DNA from: Zygnema circumcarinatum
Lineage: Eukaryota > Streptophyta > Zygnematophyceae > Zygnematales > Zygnemataceae
Length of the DNA stretch: 64,000 bases
Assembly: GCA_037447605.1 (NCBI GenBank)
Contig: CM074808.1
Location: 2,123,635-2,187,634, forward strand
Direction of reading: 5' to 3'
The position numbers and the translations under genes are program-made. The first letter of the stretch is position 1, and each line of letters starts with the position of its first letter. Below, one piece after another: positions 13,801 through 23,848 of this stretch. The notes beneath the pieces are model-generated. The model searched no databases and was not told the origin of the DNA. It worked only from the letters and a program-made list of their open reading frames with translations.

Positions 13801-15115
13801 TGCACAAAGTCTGCCCGGTGGACTTCCGAACCACCTCACAAGCATCCCCATCAAACCAAGTTCTATATCCCTGTTTCCCCAACTGGCTGACTGAAATGAA
13901 ATTATTCTGCAACCCAGGAGTGTGCAGGACATTTCCAATGGAGAGAACGGTTTTCTTGCTGACTCCAATCGCTTCCAACTTGACGAGTCCGCCTTGAGTC
14001 ACTTGAAATTTATCACCCGTGGCAGCATAGACCGAACGAGAAGTTTCCAACTGGTGTAGCTCTGCAAACATGTGAGCCTCGGCACACATGTGCTTTGTTG
14101 CTCCAGAATCGATGAGCCATGGATTGCTGGGAGGATCCTCATCCTGAAACTGACCAACAAAAGCATCCTGTCCATCATCCGCGAGCAGCAGATTAGTTTC
14201 CTGCGATTTCGGGCAGTTTACCGCTTTATGACCTTTTTCCTTGCAAGTGTAGCATGCGCCGTTAAATCCAGTTTTCCTCGGCTCAGCGCCCGGCTCGTTC
14301 ATCTTCCCTTTGCTGCGACAGTCCGGTGACAGATGTCCTGGCTTTCCACAAGTGAAGCACCTTGGCGGCTGCCGGCCTGAATTTCGATCCTCCTTGTCTC
14401 TTGACACATTGTGAAATGCTAGCACATTGTCAGAATGGCCCTTTCCCTTTTTCTGCTGACGATTGTCTTCATCTTGGATTCTTCCCTTGACCTGGTCTAT
14501 GTTCATTTTAGTACAGTTTAGAGTAGTTCTAAGTGAAGCAACAACCAGATTGAACCTCGTGGGCAGTCCCTCCAAAAACACATCTATTTTATGATCTGAA
14601 GGTAAGGGCTGTCCGACTGCTACAAATCTGCTTATCAGGCTATTAAACTTAACCATATAGCTGACAAGAGTTTCATCATCTTTCATTTTTAAGCTTGCAA
14701 GGTCTGAATAAAGACTGACACTAGTACCTTCGTCTGAAATGTGATAAACATCATACAGGCTTTTCCACATATCGGAAGCAATAGGAAGGTCAATTAGTAA
14801 CCCCGCTGGTACAGTACCTACATTCATTGCAATATAACCAGCGACTGTCTCATTCATGTCGTTCCACTTTTCGTATTCTGCTACCTTTGTGATCGGTGGA
14901 GCCTTGATGGTTCCATCGACGTACTTCATGAGTTTCTTCGATTTCAAGAAGTACGTCATACGCCACTTCCAGGTTTTGTAATCTGTGCCATCGAAGATGG
15001 GCACTCTGTACTTCACAGCCTCGTCACCGTGTGCTCTGATACCACTGTCAGAGTTAGTTCCCCCTTCGGATGTGCCCTCACCCACAGCGGAAGACATTAC
15101 AGACTGAGAGAACAC
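10838..15115 (-). CDS. Ty1/copia Gag-Pol polyprotein, intact
   Basis: A single 1425-residue frame. Order: Gag capsid-like region (about 35-230); two CCHC zinc knuckles, CFTCGKPGHLSPDC (253-266) and CYTCKEKGHKAVNC (288-301); aspartic protease with DSG at about 336-338; integrase zinc site (HRRLGH near 472, CPDC near 507) and catalytic D540, D603 and E639 (DD35E spacing); reverse transcriptase with the YVDDL active site; RNase H near the C-terminus with ADMLTK. All key residues are present and there is no frameshift or stop. The first ATG (15115) and a second (15097, MSSAVGEG) both lie inside the 5' LTR, and the frame passes through the primer-binding site. The next in-frame Met after the LTR (about residue 53) would cut into the Gag domain, so an LTR start is the better choice. 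Confidence 0.97.
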   Translation of the reverse strand: MFSQSVMSSAVGEGTSEGGTNSDSGIRAHGDEAVKYRVPIFDGTDYKTWKWRMTYFLKSKKLMKYVDGTIKAPPITKVAEYEKWNDMNETVAGYIAMNVGTVPAGLLIDLPIASDMWKSLYDVYHISDEGTSVSLYSDLASLKMKDDETLVSYMVKFNSLISRFVAVGQPLPSDHKIDVFLEGLPTRFNLVVASLRTTLNCTKMNIDQVKGRIQDEDNRQQKKGKGHSDNVLAFHNVSRDKEDRNSGRQPPRCFTCGKPGHLSPDCRSKGKMNEPGAEPRKTGFNGACYTCKEKGHKAVNCPKSQETNLLLADDGQDAFVGQFQDEDPPSNPWLIDSGATKHMCAEAHMFAELHQLETSRSVYAATGDKFQVTQGGLVKLEAIGVSKKTVLSIGNVLHTPGLQNNFISVSQLGKQGYRTWFDGDACEVVRKSTGQTLCKGTERNGLYFLDWKKAKFEQVCAVTENSTAKLWHRRLGHLGFPSLKTLAVKGLVRGLGPQLHIEDQDVCPDCEAGKAHRHSFSKQRPEENRAQERLQLVHSDLCGPITPGSAGGARYFITFLDDFSRKVWVKLLAQKSEAFGAFKEWHLQVERETGLQLKILRSDNGGEYKSGEFTDYFRSLGIQHEFSAPYTPQQNGAAERINRTLGDMARTMLSASPFPLTFWGEAVRTAAYIRNRCPTTALHGKVPEEAWSGVKPTVKHLRVWGSKCWLAVPKARQQSKFAARSNPGYFLGYAPNSLAYRVWNPVTNVVDSSRDVTFAEDSPHDDLPDIATTNPSPSELRFFYEEGEEVQEEVRSRALASPFPAASAAVATETRSMESVPLNPLRPEPLRPDAPAVQSESDDPESRIDSPRRGTRQRQVSVRLDPYEHSVRTPWQQSVGGVSETARVPTDSSDFAAMAAVLMVNDSEPQTLRAALESTDAAAWSTAIDSELHSLSENGTWRLEQLPAGRKTIGCKWVFKIKRKSDGSIDRYKARLVAKGYSQQYGLDYSETFAPVVKFNSLRSLISIAASEDMHVHQLDIKTAFLYGDLEEEIYMDQPEGTVKQGEGKLVCRLVKSLYGLKQAPRIWYEKIDNLLRVNGFTRFETDHSVYRKGEGDKMVYVGIYVDDLIVISQSMTSIQDLKDLMKTNFQMSDLGEAEYLLGIQLKRGAEGSLFMSQEKYARDILAKFHMQDCVPTANPMDCSVRLSKEMEPQTAAEAKAMTNIPYRSAIGSLMYLMVGTRPDLAKAVSTASKYMQNPGRQHWEAVKRILRYVKGTAGFGIKFERGQRSRVYGYTDADWGGDPDTSKSTSGYVFINCGGSLTWSSKLQDTVALSSTEAEYIAACHATKEAIWLQNFFEECRRPQNQIKLRTDNKSSIALVENPVFHKRSKHIKIQYHYVREQVEARRVSVHFVGTLEQAADMLTKAVTGEILWTNCRLVGIGPL
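15033..15044 (-). other. primer-binding site, initiator Met tRNA
   Basis: The minus strand reads TGGTATCAGAGC two bases inside the 5' LTR. This is the classic plant Ty1/copia site complementary to the 3' end of initiator tRNA-Met. It lies inside the open gag-pol frame here. Confidence 0.95.
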
Positions 15116-15767
15116 ACAAGGGAAACACGCTGAAAAATATGGAGAAAGCTCTCAGGCCTAAAACTCCATTAAATAAAAGGCAGGATGATTACATAGAGTA
15201 TATTCAGCACTAAGCCTAGCACTACTCTTTAAACACCCCCCCCCTTCTCTCGGTTCAACACACAGTCTCTAAACAGCCTACACAAGGCCTGTCAGACACT
15301 GTAAACTACAGAGAGTAATTCTAAGCTAAGCACTAAGCACTATAAATGCCTAAGCACTGAAGGGAGCCGCAGCTCCTCATTCGGCCGCACTCCCACCGCT
15401 CCAATAAGCCTCCATGTCTGCCGCGCCTTGCTCGCTTCGACGCCCGCCCTGGCTCCCGCCCTGGATCCCGCCCTGGCTCCCGCCCTGGCCACCGTATTGT
15501 GCTAGCTGGCTGCCCGGCAGGCCATGTCCTCCGCCCAATGAGCCTGGGAGCTCGCCATTCCTGCGCTGCCTCCTTGCAATTCCTGTAACCCTAATTGCCA
15601 AGTGACGGCCCCCGATTGGCTGCCCCCTTCGGCCTAGCCAACCGGTGGTATACCGCACCACCCGCCATACAATAAGCGTTCAGTACTATTGTCCGTACAT
15701 CCGTACAGTTCGTATACTTCGTCCAAATCCCACAACTCTCAGCTGTACGGCTATCCGTACGCTGACA
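15046..15767 (-). repeat. 5' LTR of the copia element
   Basis: Near-identical partner of 10088-10811 and, for this minus-strand element, the promoter-bearing 5' copy. It carries the gag start codon (15115 or 15097). By eye the differences from the other LTR are one T/C near 15094, one C/T near 15637 and homopolymer lengths. Confidence 0.96.
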
Positions 15768-16859
15768 CCTCCTCCTCCTCCTTTACGCCCGGCCTCCGGT
15801 CATGGCGGTGGCAGCCGTGGCCATGGCCATGGCGTCCGTGGACCTTCAGCTGCACGGCGTGGCAGCCATGGCGGGAATATTCCACGTGGCGGCCCCTCCA
15901 GCCGCCCCTGCGGTCCAGAGACGGAGTGGACAGCGCGGCGGGGCCTGGCGACGTTGCTATGGCGGACTCCATTACGGGCTGCTCTTGAACTGCAATGACG
16001 AATGTGCGGATTCTCAAAGTACCCTCGACGGTACTCGACGAGTTGGCTACTCGATATTGAGAAACATTGAAGCATTCCGCCAATTTTATATGCAGCGGTG
16101 AAAGGAAATAACGCGGTTTGGTAGCGCGTTACTTCCACGTCACTCAGAATCCATTGAAAAATAAACGTGCACGCGAAGAAACCGGCGAATCAACGATGAA
16201 ATTCTCAAACGCGTCTTTTGCCGGATAATCCGCTCGTCGTTGCGTGCGGGACACGTCCGAAGTGGAAGGCTGTTGGGAAATAACGCGTAAGCGAAGTCTT
16301 TGCTGGCAGCTGGACACGTGTGTCCAATTATGTGCCACGTCACGCGTACGGATGCGACGGATACAGCGCACGCGAACAAGACCTTCCCATGCTGGAACCA
16401 CGTCACCATGACGTCACCAGATCGCCCGCCCGCCGATCGGCGCAAGTGGCCGCTCCGAGGATTGGCCGACTGTTGGCAACCAATGATTGGCCAACGAGAC
16501 CATTGGCAACCAATGGTTGGCAACCGTTCCCGACGTTTAACAAGCCAGACGAAGAAGAATGCAGTGGTTCGAACCATTGGCAGACAACAGTTGGCAATCT
16601 TTCCGATGGTTGGCGTTGACACAATGGCCCGACCTTCGTAATGGTGTTGCACAGGTCCGACCAGCCAACCATTGGCAAGAACCAACCATTGCCAACGGAC
16701 TCGTTGCACGGTGCAGCGCCGTCCACACGGTCCGCGAACAAATTGGAGGTGCTTTGAGACATCGGACGGCTGGGCCTCAACTTCTCGTTTGTTGGACACA
16801 TGAATGTCAATAGTCAAGGAAAAGATCCAAGTCATCCCACCGTGAAGCCTTTCACAGTT
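15768..16859. other. intergenic, no gene recognised
   Basis: 15768-16101 is GC-rich and continues the doubtful frame that the copia element interrupts. 16480-16530 contains several near-palindromic TTGGCAACCAATGG words, outliers of the minisatellite that follows. No protein family was recognised on either strand. Confidence 0.4.
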
Positions 16860-17230
16860 CGGACCAGTGGATCGGCAACCATTGGACAACCATTGGATGG
16901 CAATGGTTGGACGTCTACTGGTTGGCAACCAGTCGACTGGTTGCCAACCAGTGGCATCCACTGGTTCCAAACCAGTCGAATGGTTGTTTCGATCTGGCGG
17001 CACTGGTTGGCAACCAGTCGAATGGTTGCCTACCAGTGGATCCACTGGTTGGCAACCAGTCGACTGGTTTGGAACCAGTGGATGCCACTGGTTGGCAACC
17101 AGTCGAATGGTTGTTTCGATCCGCAACCACTGGTTGGCAACCAGTCGAATGGTTGTTTCGATCTGGCGGCACTGGTTGGCAACCAGTCGAATGGTTATAT
17201 CCATTAAATCAAATGGTTGGCAACCATTAA
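16860..17230. repeat. palindrome-based minisatellite, block 1
   Basis: Tandem and variant units built on ACTGGTTGGCAACCAGTCGA followed by ATGGTTGTTTCGATC. Each unit contains a hairpin-forming core in which ACTGGTTG pairs with CAACCAGT across one or two bases. All frames on both strands are nearly free of stops because of the repeat, so the long open frames here are not evidence of genes. Confidence 0.9.
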
Positions 17231-17310
17231 ATCACTAGTTGTAGCGAACTGAACGCTACAGTTACCAAAATGCCGTCGGCGTTTCGGAGAAAACTATTAC
17301 GGTTCGGCCG

Positions 17311-17368
17311 TACAGAATTCCCGTACAACCGTACGACTCATCTGTACGGATCCGTACAGATCTGTACG
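17311..17368. repeat. GTAC-rich palindrome cluster
   Basis: Six or more GTAC cores lie within about 60 bases, including the perfect palindrome GTACGGATCCGTAC followed by AGATCTGTACG. It lies between the two minisatellite blocks. The same CCGTAC words recur in the copia LTR and in several promoters of this window. Confidence 0.6.
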
Positions 17369-17459
17369 CATCAGGCTTGTTACACTAGTTGTCAACGGTT
17401 GGCAACCCACCAAAAACACATACGACCCATTTTTGCAAAAAGGCATAATTTCAGAAATT

Positions 17460-18060
17460 CAATGGTTGCCAACCATTGGATCACTGGTTCCGAACCAGTC
17501 GAATGGTTGTTTCAGTCCTGCGCCACTGGTTCGCAACCAGTCGACTGGTTTCCAACCAGTGGCATCCACTGGTTCCAAACCAGTCGAATGGTTGTTTCAG
17601 TCCTGCGCCACTGGTTCGCAACCAGTCGACTGGTTGCCAACCAGTGGCATCCACTGGTTCCAAACCAGTCGAATGGTTGTTTCGGTCTGAGCCACTGGTT
17701 GGCAACCAGTCGAATGGTTGTTTCGGTCGCAACCACTGGTTGCCAACCAGTCGAATGGTTGTTTCGGTCGCAACCACTGGTTGCCAACCAGTCGACTGGT
17801 TTCCAACCAGTGGCATCCACTGGTTCCAAACCAGTCGAATGGTTGTTTCGATCCGGCGGCACTGGTTGGCAACCAGTCGAATGGTTGCCAACCAGTGGCA
17901 TCCACTGGTTCCAAACCAGTCGAATGGTTGTTTCGGTCCTGAGCCACTGGTTGGCAACCAGTCGAATGGTTGTTTCGGTCCGCAACCACTGGTTGCCAAC
18001 CAGTCGAATGGTTGTTTCGGTCCGCAACCACTGGTTGCCAACCAGTCGACTGGTTTGTCT
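17460..18060. repeat. palindrome-based minisatellite, block 2
   Basis: About 600 bases of 41-42-base units, for example ACCACTGGTTGCCAACCAGT then CGAATGGTTGTTTCGGTCCG, interleaved with variants in which the core is GGTTCCAAACC or GGTTCGCAACC. The cores are inverted repeats, so the tract can fold into many short hairpins. It is not coding: the unit length is not constant and all frames are open. Confidence 0.92.
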
Positions 18061-18559
18061 AATGGTCCGATCTGTGAAGCCTTTACGGCTTTCTTAATAT
18101 CCAAGGCCAGTGCAATGCAGCTTTAATCAAGCAACCGGGGGCGGGTTGCTCAGACATCCCTTTGACAAATTCACCAGCAGGGCGAGGGACTATGGTAGTT
18201 GTGAAAATTATGAATACTGATACCAAGGTAGAGAAAATGCCGCGATTATCACTACATGTTATGCGACTCTGCAGTTTGCGTTTTGACCATTTCTCGGCGG
18301 GGCGGCCCATTTCTTGTCTCGCAGCACGGCCAATGCGGCCCTGAAGATTTCGTGTGGTCCACCAGAAGATGGCAGCGCTCTCACAAACCCCTCCAGATTT
18401 AAACCCATTCGGCATTCAACGTTGTGGGTGCAAATCATTCGGATGGTACAAAATTGGATAATCCTTTGCATGCTTCCCTTTGGCAGATAGCCTCGTAGCG
18501 AAGAGACTGCGTGTTGGTCCCATTTCACCGTTCATGCAAATCCGGACTGACATTTGACT
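18061..18559. other. spacer between minisatellite and the EEP nuclease gene
   Basis: Includes the probable 3' untranslated region of the minus-strand nuclease gene. No further gene or repeat was recognised. Confidence 0.4.
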
Positions 18560-21500
18560 CTATAGAAGCGGACTCGATGAAGAAGCAGCGTTGTTGATCT
18601 GCTGACTCGTCGGCTCTTCAGAGGCCGCCAGGTTGAAGTCACACACAAGCTGCAAGTGATCCGATGGAAACTCCTCCGAGGGTAATCCGTTAGGGCCAAT
18701 CCTCTCCTGGGACGGCAGCGGCTGTCTCCTGAGAAGGCGAACTCCGGAGCGACCGCTGCTCCACCAAATGTAGTCACCGGTATACCGCCTCTCTCCTTGG
18801 GGCCTGCACAGAGCATACGCAGAGTTTTTTCTGCAAAAAATGCTTGCACAGATCCACCGGGCAAGCAATGGTGGAAAGAAGGAGCAGCAGCAGGAACAGG
18901 AACGGGACGAGGGAGAGAAGAGAGGGGAAGGGAAAGGAGGGGGGAGGGAGAGACCAGAGTCCGCATTTCATCTATCATGCCGAGTGCAGAGCTAACAGAA
19001 CAAACTGAAACCTCAAGTATCGTCTGTGATCATATTCACAAGCAGTGCATAGGGGCGGCAATACCGTAAGACAACAGGCGACATCCGTAACAACAACATC
19101 CATTCAGGCATTCAAGCTTGTCAAGACTTTAAGGTGACAAATCTCTTTAGGAATCTGTTGCCCAACTCAGAAACCATAGTGCAATCAAGAATCCTTCCCA
19201 AGATGATAAAATAAGCGTTCAACACGAAGACCCATCTTTCTATGGACATGATAACACGACAAAAAACTCACCGGAACTTCCATGATGTGAACGGAGGCTC
19301 CTTCTCTGCCATCCCATCATGCGTATCGGCACAAATCTCCTCCATCACGCAAGGGCTGCCTCCTTCTCGAGATTTCTCCCAATAGCAAGACTGCGCTGCA
19401 TATGCACTGCGCAGGCCGAGAGGATGGCGGTGAAGAAGTTTCCACACCTCTTGATTTGGCTCCGAGTTCAAATCACCACAGAGGATTATGGGAACGGATG
19501 CATCTCCGCTCATTTCTGTAAGGCGCTGGAAGCCAACCCCTGTGCTTAATACTGGCAGGCATGTTTCCAACTCTCCAAAGTCAACAGAAAAAAAGCAAGC
19601 AAAGTCCTTCTGTGCAACAAGGGCCTGGACGCAATTCACAATGTATTCGAACGTGAAAATGTGGGGACGAAAGTGTACCGATTTCTATACCACACACTTA
19701 ATAATTTCAGCAGAAAATGCATAATCACTCGTCTCCTAGGTTTTAACAACACCGCATGTTCGACCATTGACCAGCAGAGAAGGCAGTCTCCTGGACACTT
19801 TGCTTGAAGCACTTGCTACAAACCTGTGCACTTGAACTCGAGGTTTCTTGCATCATGCTATTTTACGCACATTGACTGGAAAACCCTCTTGGCTTTCCTA
19901 TAGAAGCAGCTTAACCTAATGAAACAGCCAAATTGCTTAACTGGCAGAACGAAACACACCTGCAGCAGCTGCACAGTTTGCAAACTCCGAATGGCCGCAT
20001 TTAGAGTGCCACCCTTGGCCTGCATTTATTCATTTTTTTCAGACAATAGTACATTGACTACACTGCCAAGAGCATAAAATCTGACGCAGAGTGAAGAATG
20101 CGATGCCTTCGAAGTTTTGCCTATTTCAAAAGGGACAGCAAATCACCCAACAACGTCCTTTCAAATAAAATGTAGATGAAGGCACTGCCCACCTTGAGAT
20201 GTGTGGTGGCAACAAGCAGCTCCTTCTCCGACGTTGCCTCTCGGAATTTACAAATTATGGCCCCCTGAAAATTCTTCATGCGAGAACAATGAAAGTCCAA
20301 TTCCTCGAAAAAGCTGAAAGCACTCGATACTTCCCTTTAGTAAGAAGAGCAGCTTGTTTACACCACATTCATCATTACTAGAGATATTCTGGATTGCGTT
20401 TGATGGCTACTTGGTCGACTCCAGTAGGAATAAAGGTTTGAATATCCAGTCGAGGTGACACAGCCAATGGTTTGTACCTGGCTCATATGGCTTCCATCTT
20501 CCTCCTCGTATACAAACGACTCTGAGCCTGCAGAAGTCAAACAGTCTGTTATGTGTTCTGTAATCCATATGGCTGCTGAAATTCATCTTCACCAGACCTG
20601 CTATAGCCTTCCCTATGACGTCTACTTTGTCCGAGCATACTCCATCTCTGCAAACTTCGCCGTAACAAATATTATCCACAGGTTCCTGCATGCCTCTCAG
20701 CTTTTCTCGCAATTCCAGAACAGTCATGGAGAGCCCCCGCCAAAGCCTGATAGATGACGTTTCAGTCAGATAAAAGAAACCTCACCCATTCTGCATGCTA
20801 GGGAAGGGCTACACTAGTGCAGCTGGCACTGCCTGCAGGAAAGAACCTCGCATGGATCACTTGCAGCAGAGTTAGGTTGAAACAACTACGAATCAACCGA
20901 AATCCTAAAACTCTATTGCAGTTACTGTACCGATGAGCTGGAGACGAACCGTGTTGTAGAAGATGGCACATCCGTCGGCGGGGCAGCCAAAACGCTGCAG
21001 TTGCCAAAGCTTTGGCAAAAAAATGTTACATGTGTACGAATAGCGAAAAAGGAAGGGGACAAACCAAAATTGAAGAAGACGCAGCCTTCATCCTAAGCAA
21101 AGATAGTTTGACCATAACCCACGAGCTTCTCTAGCACCATAAAAACTTCTGGCTTTGCGATTCCAATCACCGTGGAGCAGCCAGCATGATATGCTCCGAG
21201 CATTAGAAGAAAATGTAAAAGATAAAATGTTGTGGCACACCCTTGTCCTTAACCTTAACAAAAGATAGCTCACGAGTCAATGTGGTGAGAAGGGACACCT
21301 GTGCTGGAGAACATTTCTTTGGGTGAAAAAGGCCACTATATCCTCGCTGCTGAAGCTCAGGAAAGAAGAAGTCATCTGCCACCAACCCGTCCTCCCCGTG
21401 CTCACGCAATATGAGTTGAAGATAGTATTTCGTGTTCAAAGAGTCGTCCTACATGAATTTCAGAAGATGCTTCTGTCCAATGTGCTTTCAGATCAGCAAA

Positions 21501-22703
21501 AAATGATTGACTTTACTGCTCAGCAAGTAAAGCACGGCATAGTAGACATTTGTGCTGCCAACATCTCTATAGGGAACGTTCATGAAAAAATGCTAGATGC
21601 CAAGGTGTGACTATAGAACCTGTCAGTAACCCATGTCACTTGTACATGAAGAAACCCTTTCCCATGGAAACCTTGACGAACAGGGACAATGGTTGATAGA
21701 CTATAGATAGGAATGGATATCCGTCATTGTCAGCATACTGATACAGGCATTTGTAACAGTTCTGAAACTGAACACATTCTGAATTTTCTGAATTGCCAGT
21801 AAGCGAGTTACAGATTCAAAGGCACCTCTTGGAAGGCAAATGTCTTTGACGGCGGCACAATCTGCACAACTACAGATGAGAGGAATTTACGTGGACTTCG
21901 ATGTCGCTCTGATGGTTTGACTTCAATCATTTTTGGGCCAGAGATGCAGCTGAGGCGCGAAACGAGGTTTTTGAAACGAGGAGCATAAGTTTGTAAATTG
22001 AGCAGCTCCAAACTGTCACAAACATAGCTGTTTTTGAAGGATAATGAGTACTTTATGAGATTTGGCTTAAGATGTACAACAATTGCCCATCTTTACATTT
22101 TCACTTAATACTTTTCGGCAACTAGTTACTGGTCACGAGCACACCAAATATACCGACATAATCTACACGTCAATGGCTGGACCAAATCTTAGAAAACAAC
22201 GTTCTGTTTGTTTACAATTGCTTGCATCTTGTGCGAAGCATCAGAAATGTGTATGGAATATAATCAGCGTGTCCTCAGTCGAGCTGTTGGCTCTGCAGAT
22301 TTTGGCAGCTTCTTCAACAATCCAATCAGATTTTGTTTGTTGACACGCCAATTGTTGGCCTCTACGATTTGTTGCAATCTGTCGTCTTGCCATGTCGCCA
22401 TTCGTGCTCTTGACCATTTGTGCCATCTTAAACCGGCAGCCTCAGAGCCTGTGAATAAAAAACTCGCTCACATCGTGCAGCATGCAGAGCAAGAGCCCTA
22501 CCGAAGTGGTTGAGCTCCTGCAAGCACACGATGTCGGCCTCTGCCCTCAGCAAGGCGGCTATGACCCGGGGCCCGCGCTGCTCCCACAGAAGGCAGTCCA
22601 GCGGGACGCGAATGAAGTCTCCTCGCTGGGCCAGACCATCTGCTAGCACGTTCCACTGCAGCACTCGCAGGTTGCCTGCGTGAGAGGAGATGCAGGGCGC
22701 CAT
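18560..22703 (-). CDS. CCR4/nocturnin-type endonuclease-exonuclease-phosphatase protein
   Basis: Eight exons: 22502-22703, 21299-21375, 20931-20994, 20478-20527, 20193-20264, 19960-20019, 19272-19525 and 18560-18803, giving 340 residues. The EEP fold motifs appear in order: LRVLQWNVLAD, catalytic Glu in VCLQELNHF, DDFFFPELQQRGY, GCPADGCAIFY, VATTHLK, CGDLNSEPN and the catalytic His in FPSDHLQLV near the end. These place it with the plant CCR4-homologue-4/HESPERIN and animal nocturnin group. Known members act as mRNA deadenylases or NADP(H) 2'-phosphatases, and the sequence alone does not decide which. The start at 22703 (MAPCISSHAG) is preferred; an in-frame ATG at 22790 would add 29 residues of no obvious targeting character. 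The acceptor of the seventh exon (19525) was chosen by phase and by the natural reading QLLQRLTEM, and is the least certain junction. Confidence 0.9.
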
Positions 22704-22790
22704 GTCCGCCCTGAGCAGAGCTGGTTTACAGCTGCCTCCTGCTCGCCCAATATGAGGGGGAGAGGGAGGGAGGCGGCTAGTGGAACCCAA

Positions 22791-23848
22791 CGCTTAATGT
22801 TAGTGTTTATAGTTAGTATGAATTAGCATGTTTTTGTTGGCCTCACATTGCAACGACTGGTTACCAAGTGTCAACTACCGTAACTAATAACCAACGAACT
22901 AACGAACTAGTCGTTGGGAAAGCAAAAGGTGTGTCATAGGATCCGCTGACTGAGGGCCAAAAGTGCCAACTGGGACCATGAACTGTGTCGAATTCCTCGA
23001 CCCCCTGAAATTCCTAAGCTTTCTTCAGAATGTTCTTTTAGAATTTCGGAATTTCAGATTTTTTTTGTGCTCTTCCAGTCCACATTTCGTTTGCCTTGAG
23101 CCAAAAAACCACAAATGCGACAAATGCACCGCGTGTTGAGAGCATGCGTGTGCGGACACCGATCACAAGGCGCTGCTGGTTTGCTACTTGCAACTCCCTC
23201 GATGTGACACCAAGTCACCCAAAGGCTCACATCCAATCAGCGCAATTACTGGGAGGAGATATTGCTTCTGCATTACAACAGCCCGCTCCGTTGTTGGAGC
23301 CTCTTCTGAAATTCCAGGGGACATAAATAGTGGCATTGCAGCCTGGGCATTTTTAGCTCCTCAAATCGACGAATCTGACACTTGATGCAGGCATTCACCT
23401 ACTTCTTCCACCCCACAAACACGGTTTGTTGCTGAATTCTCTCCCGAACATAGCAGCAAAAAATACGCTACTTCATGCAGCGTAGCTAGTTCAAAAATCA
23501 CCTCTTTGCTCCACTAATCTAACGTGAATAGCTGCTTTTTTTGCAGCAGCACCATTCAAGTAATGATATTTCAATATTCGAATTGGCTTCTGGACGGCCT
23601 GCAATATAGCGGTACACCGGTCATGTCGCCAAAGCTGCCTAAGTACAAGCTCATTCTCCGTAAGAAATGGACTAATCCCAAGACTACGATGACTGAGTTC
23701 CTTTATTGGTTAAATCACCCTCCTCGAGGTTATGTACAATCAACCACTGAAGGGTCGAACGAATCACCGAAAAAAATATTGGCAGTTGAGCGGACGCCAA
23801 GTTCCCTTTGCAGAAAGAGGAAAAAGGCAGAAAAGGAGAGGCTTCAAA
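22791..23848. other. intergenic, no gene recognised
   Basis: Lies between the upstream side of the EEP nuclease gene and the 3' end of the mitochondrial carrier gene, both on the minus strand. No conserved exon, RNA gene or repeat was recognised. Confidence 0.4.

Larger units (their letters stand above)
10083..15772 (-). mobile_element. full-length Ty1/copia LTR retrotransposon with 5-bp target duplication
   Basis: Two direct LTRs (10088-10811 and 15046-15767) begin TG and end CA and enclose one long gag-pol frame on the minus strand. The flanking target duplication is CCTCC at 10083-10087 and 15768-15772. The primer-binding and polypurine sites are in the expected places for a minus-strand element. 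The order protease, integrase, reverse transcriptase, RNase H defines Ty1/copia rather than Ty3. The LTRs differ at only about two substitutions plus homopolymer length by eye, and the frame is unbroken, so insertion was recent and the copy may still be competent. Confidence 0.98.

Noticed and set aside
16140-18104. Several long open frames on both strands (up to 354 residues) rich in WQPVEWLF-like repeats
   Set aside because: They are translations of the palindromic minisatellite. All six frames are open for the same reason, and none has splice signals or a domain.
20407-20727. 106-residue frame within the EEP nuclease gene
   Set aside because: Only 20478-20527, in a different frame, fits the family; the longer frame is intronic.
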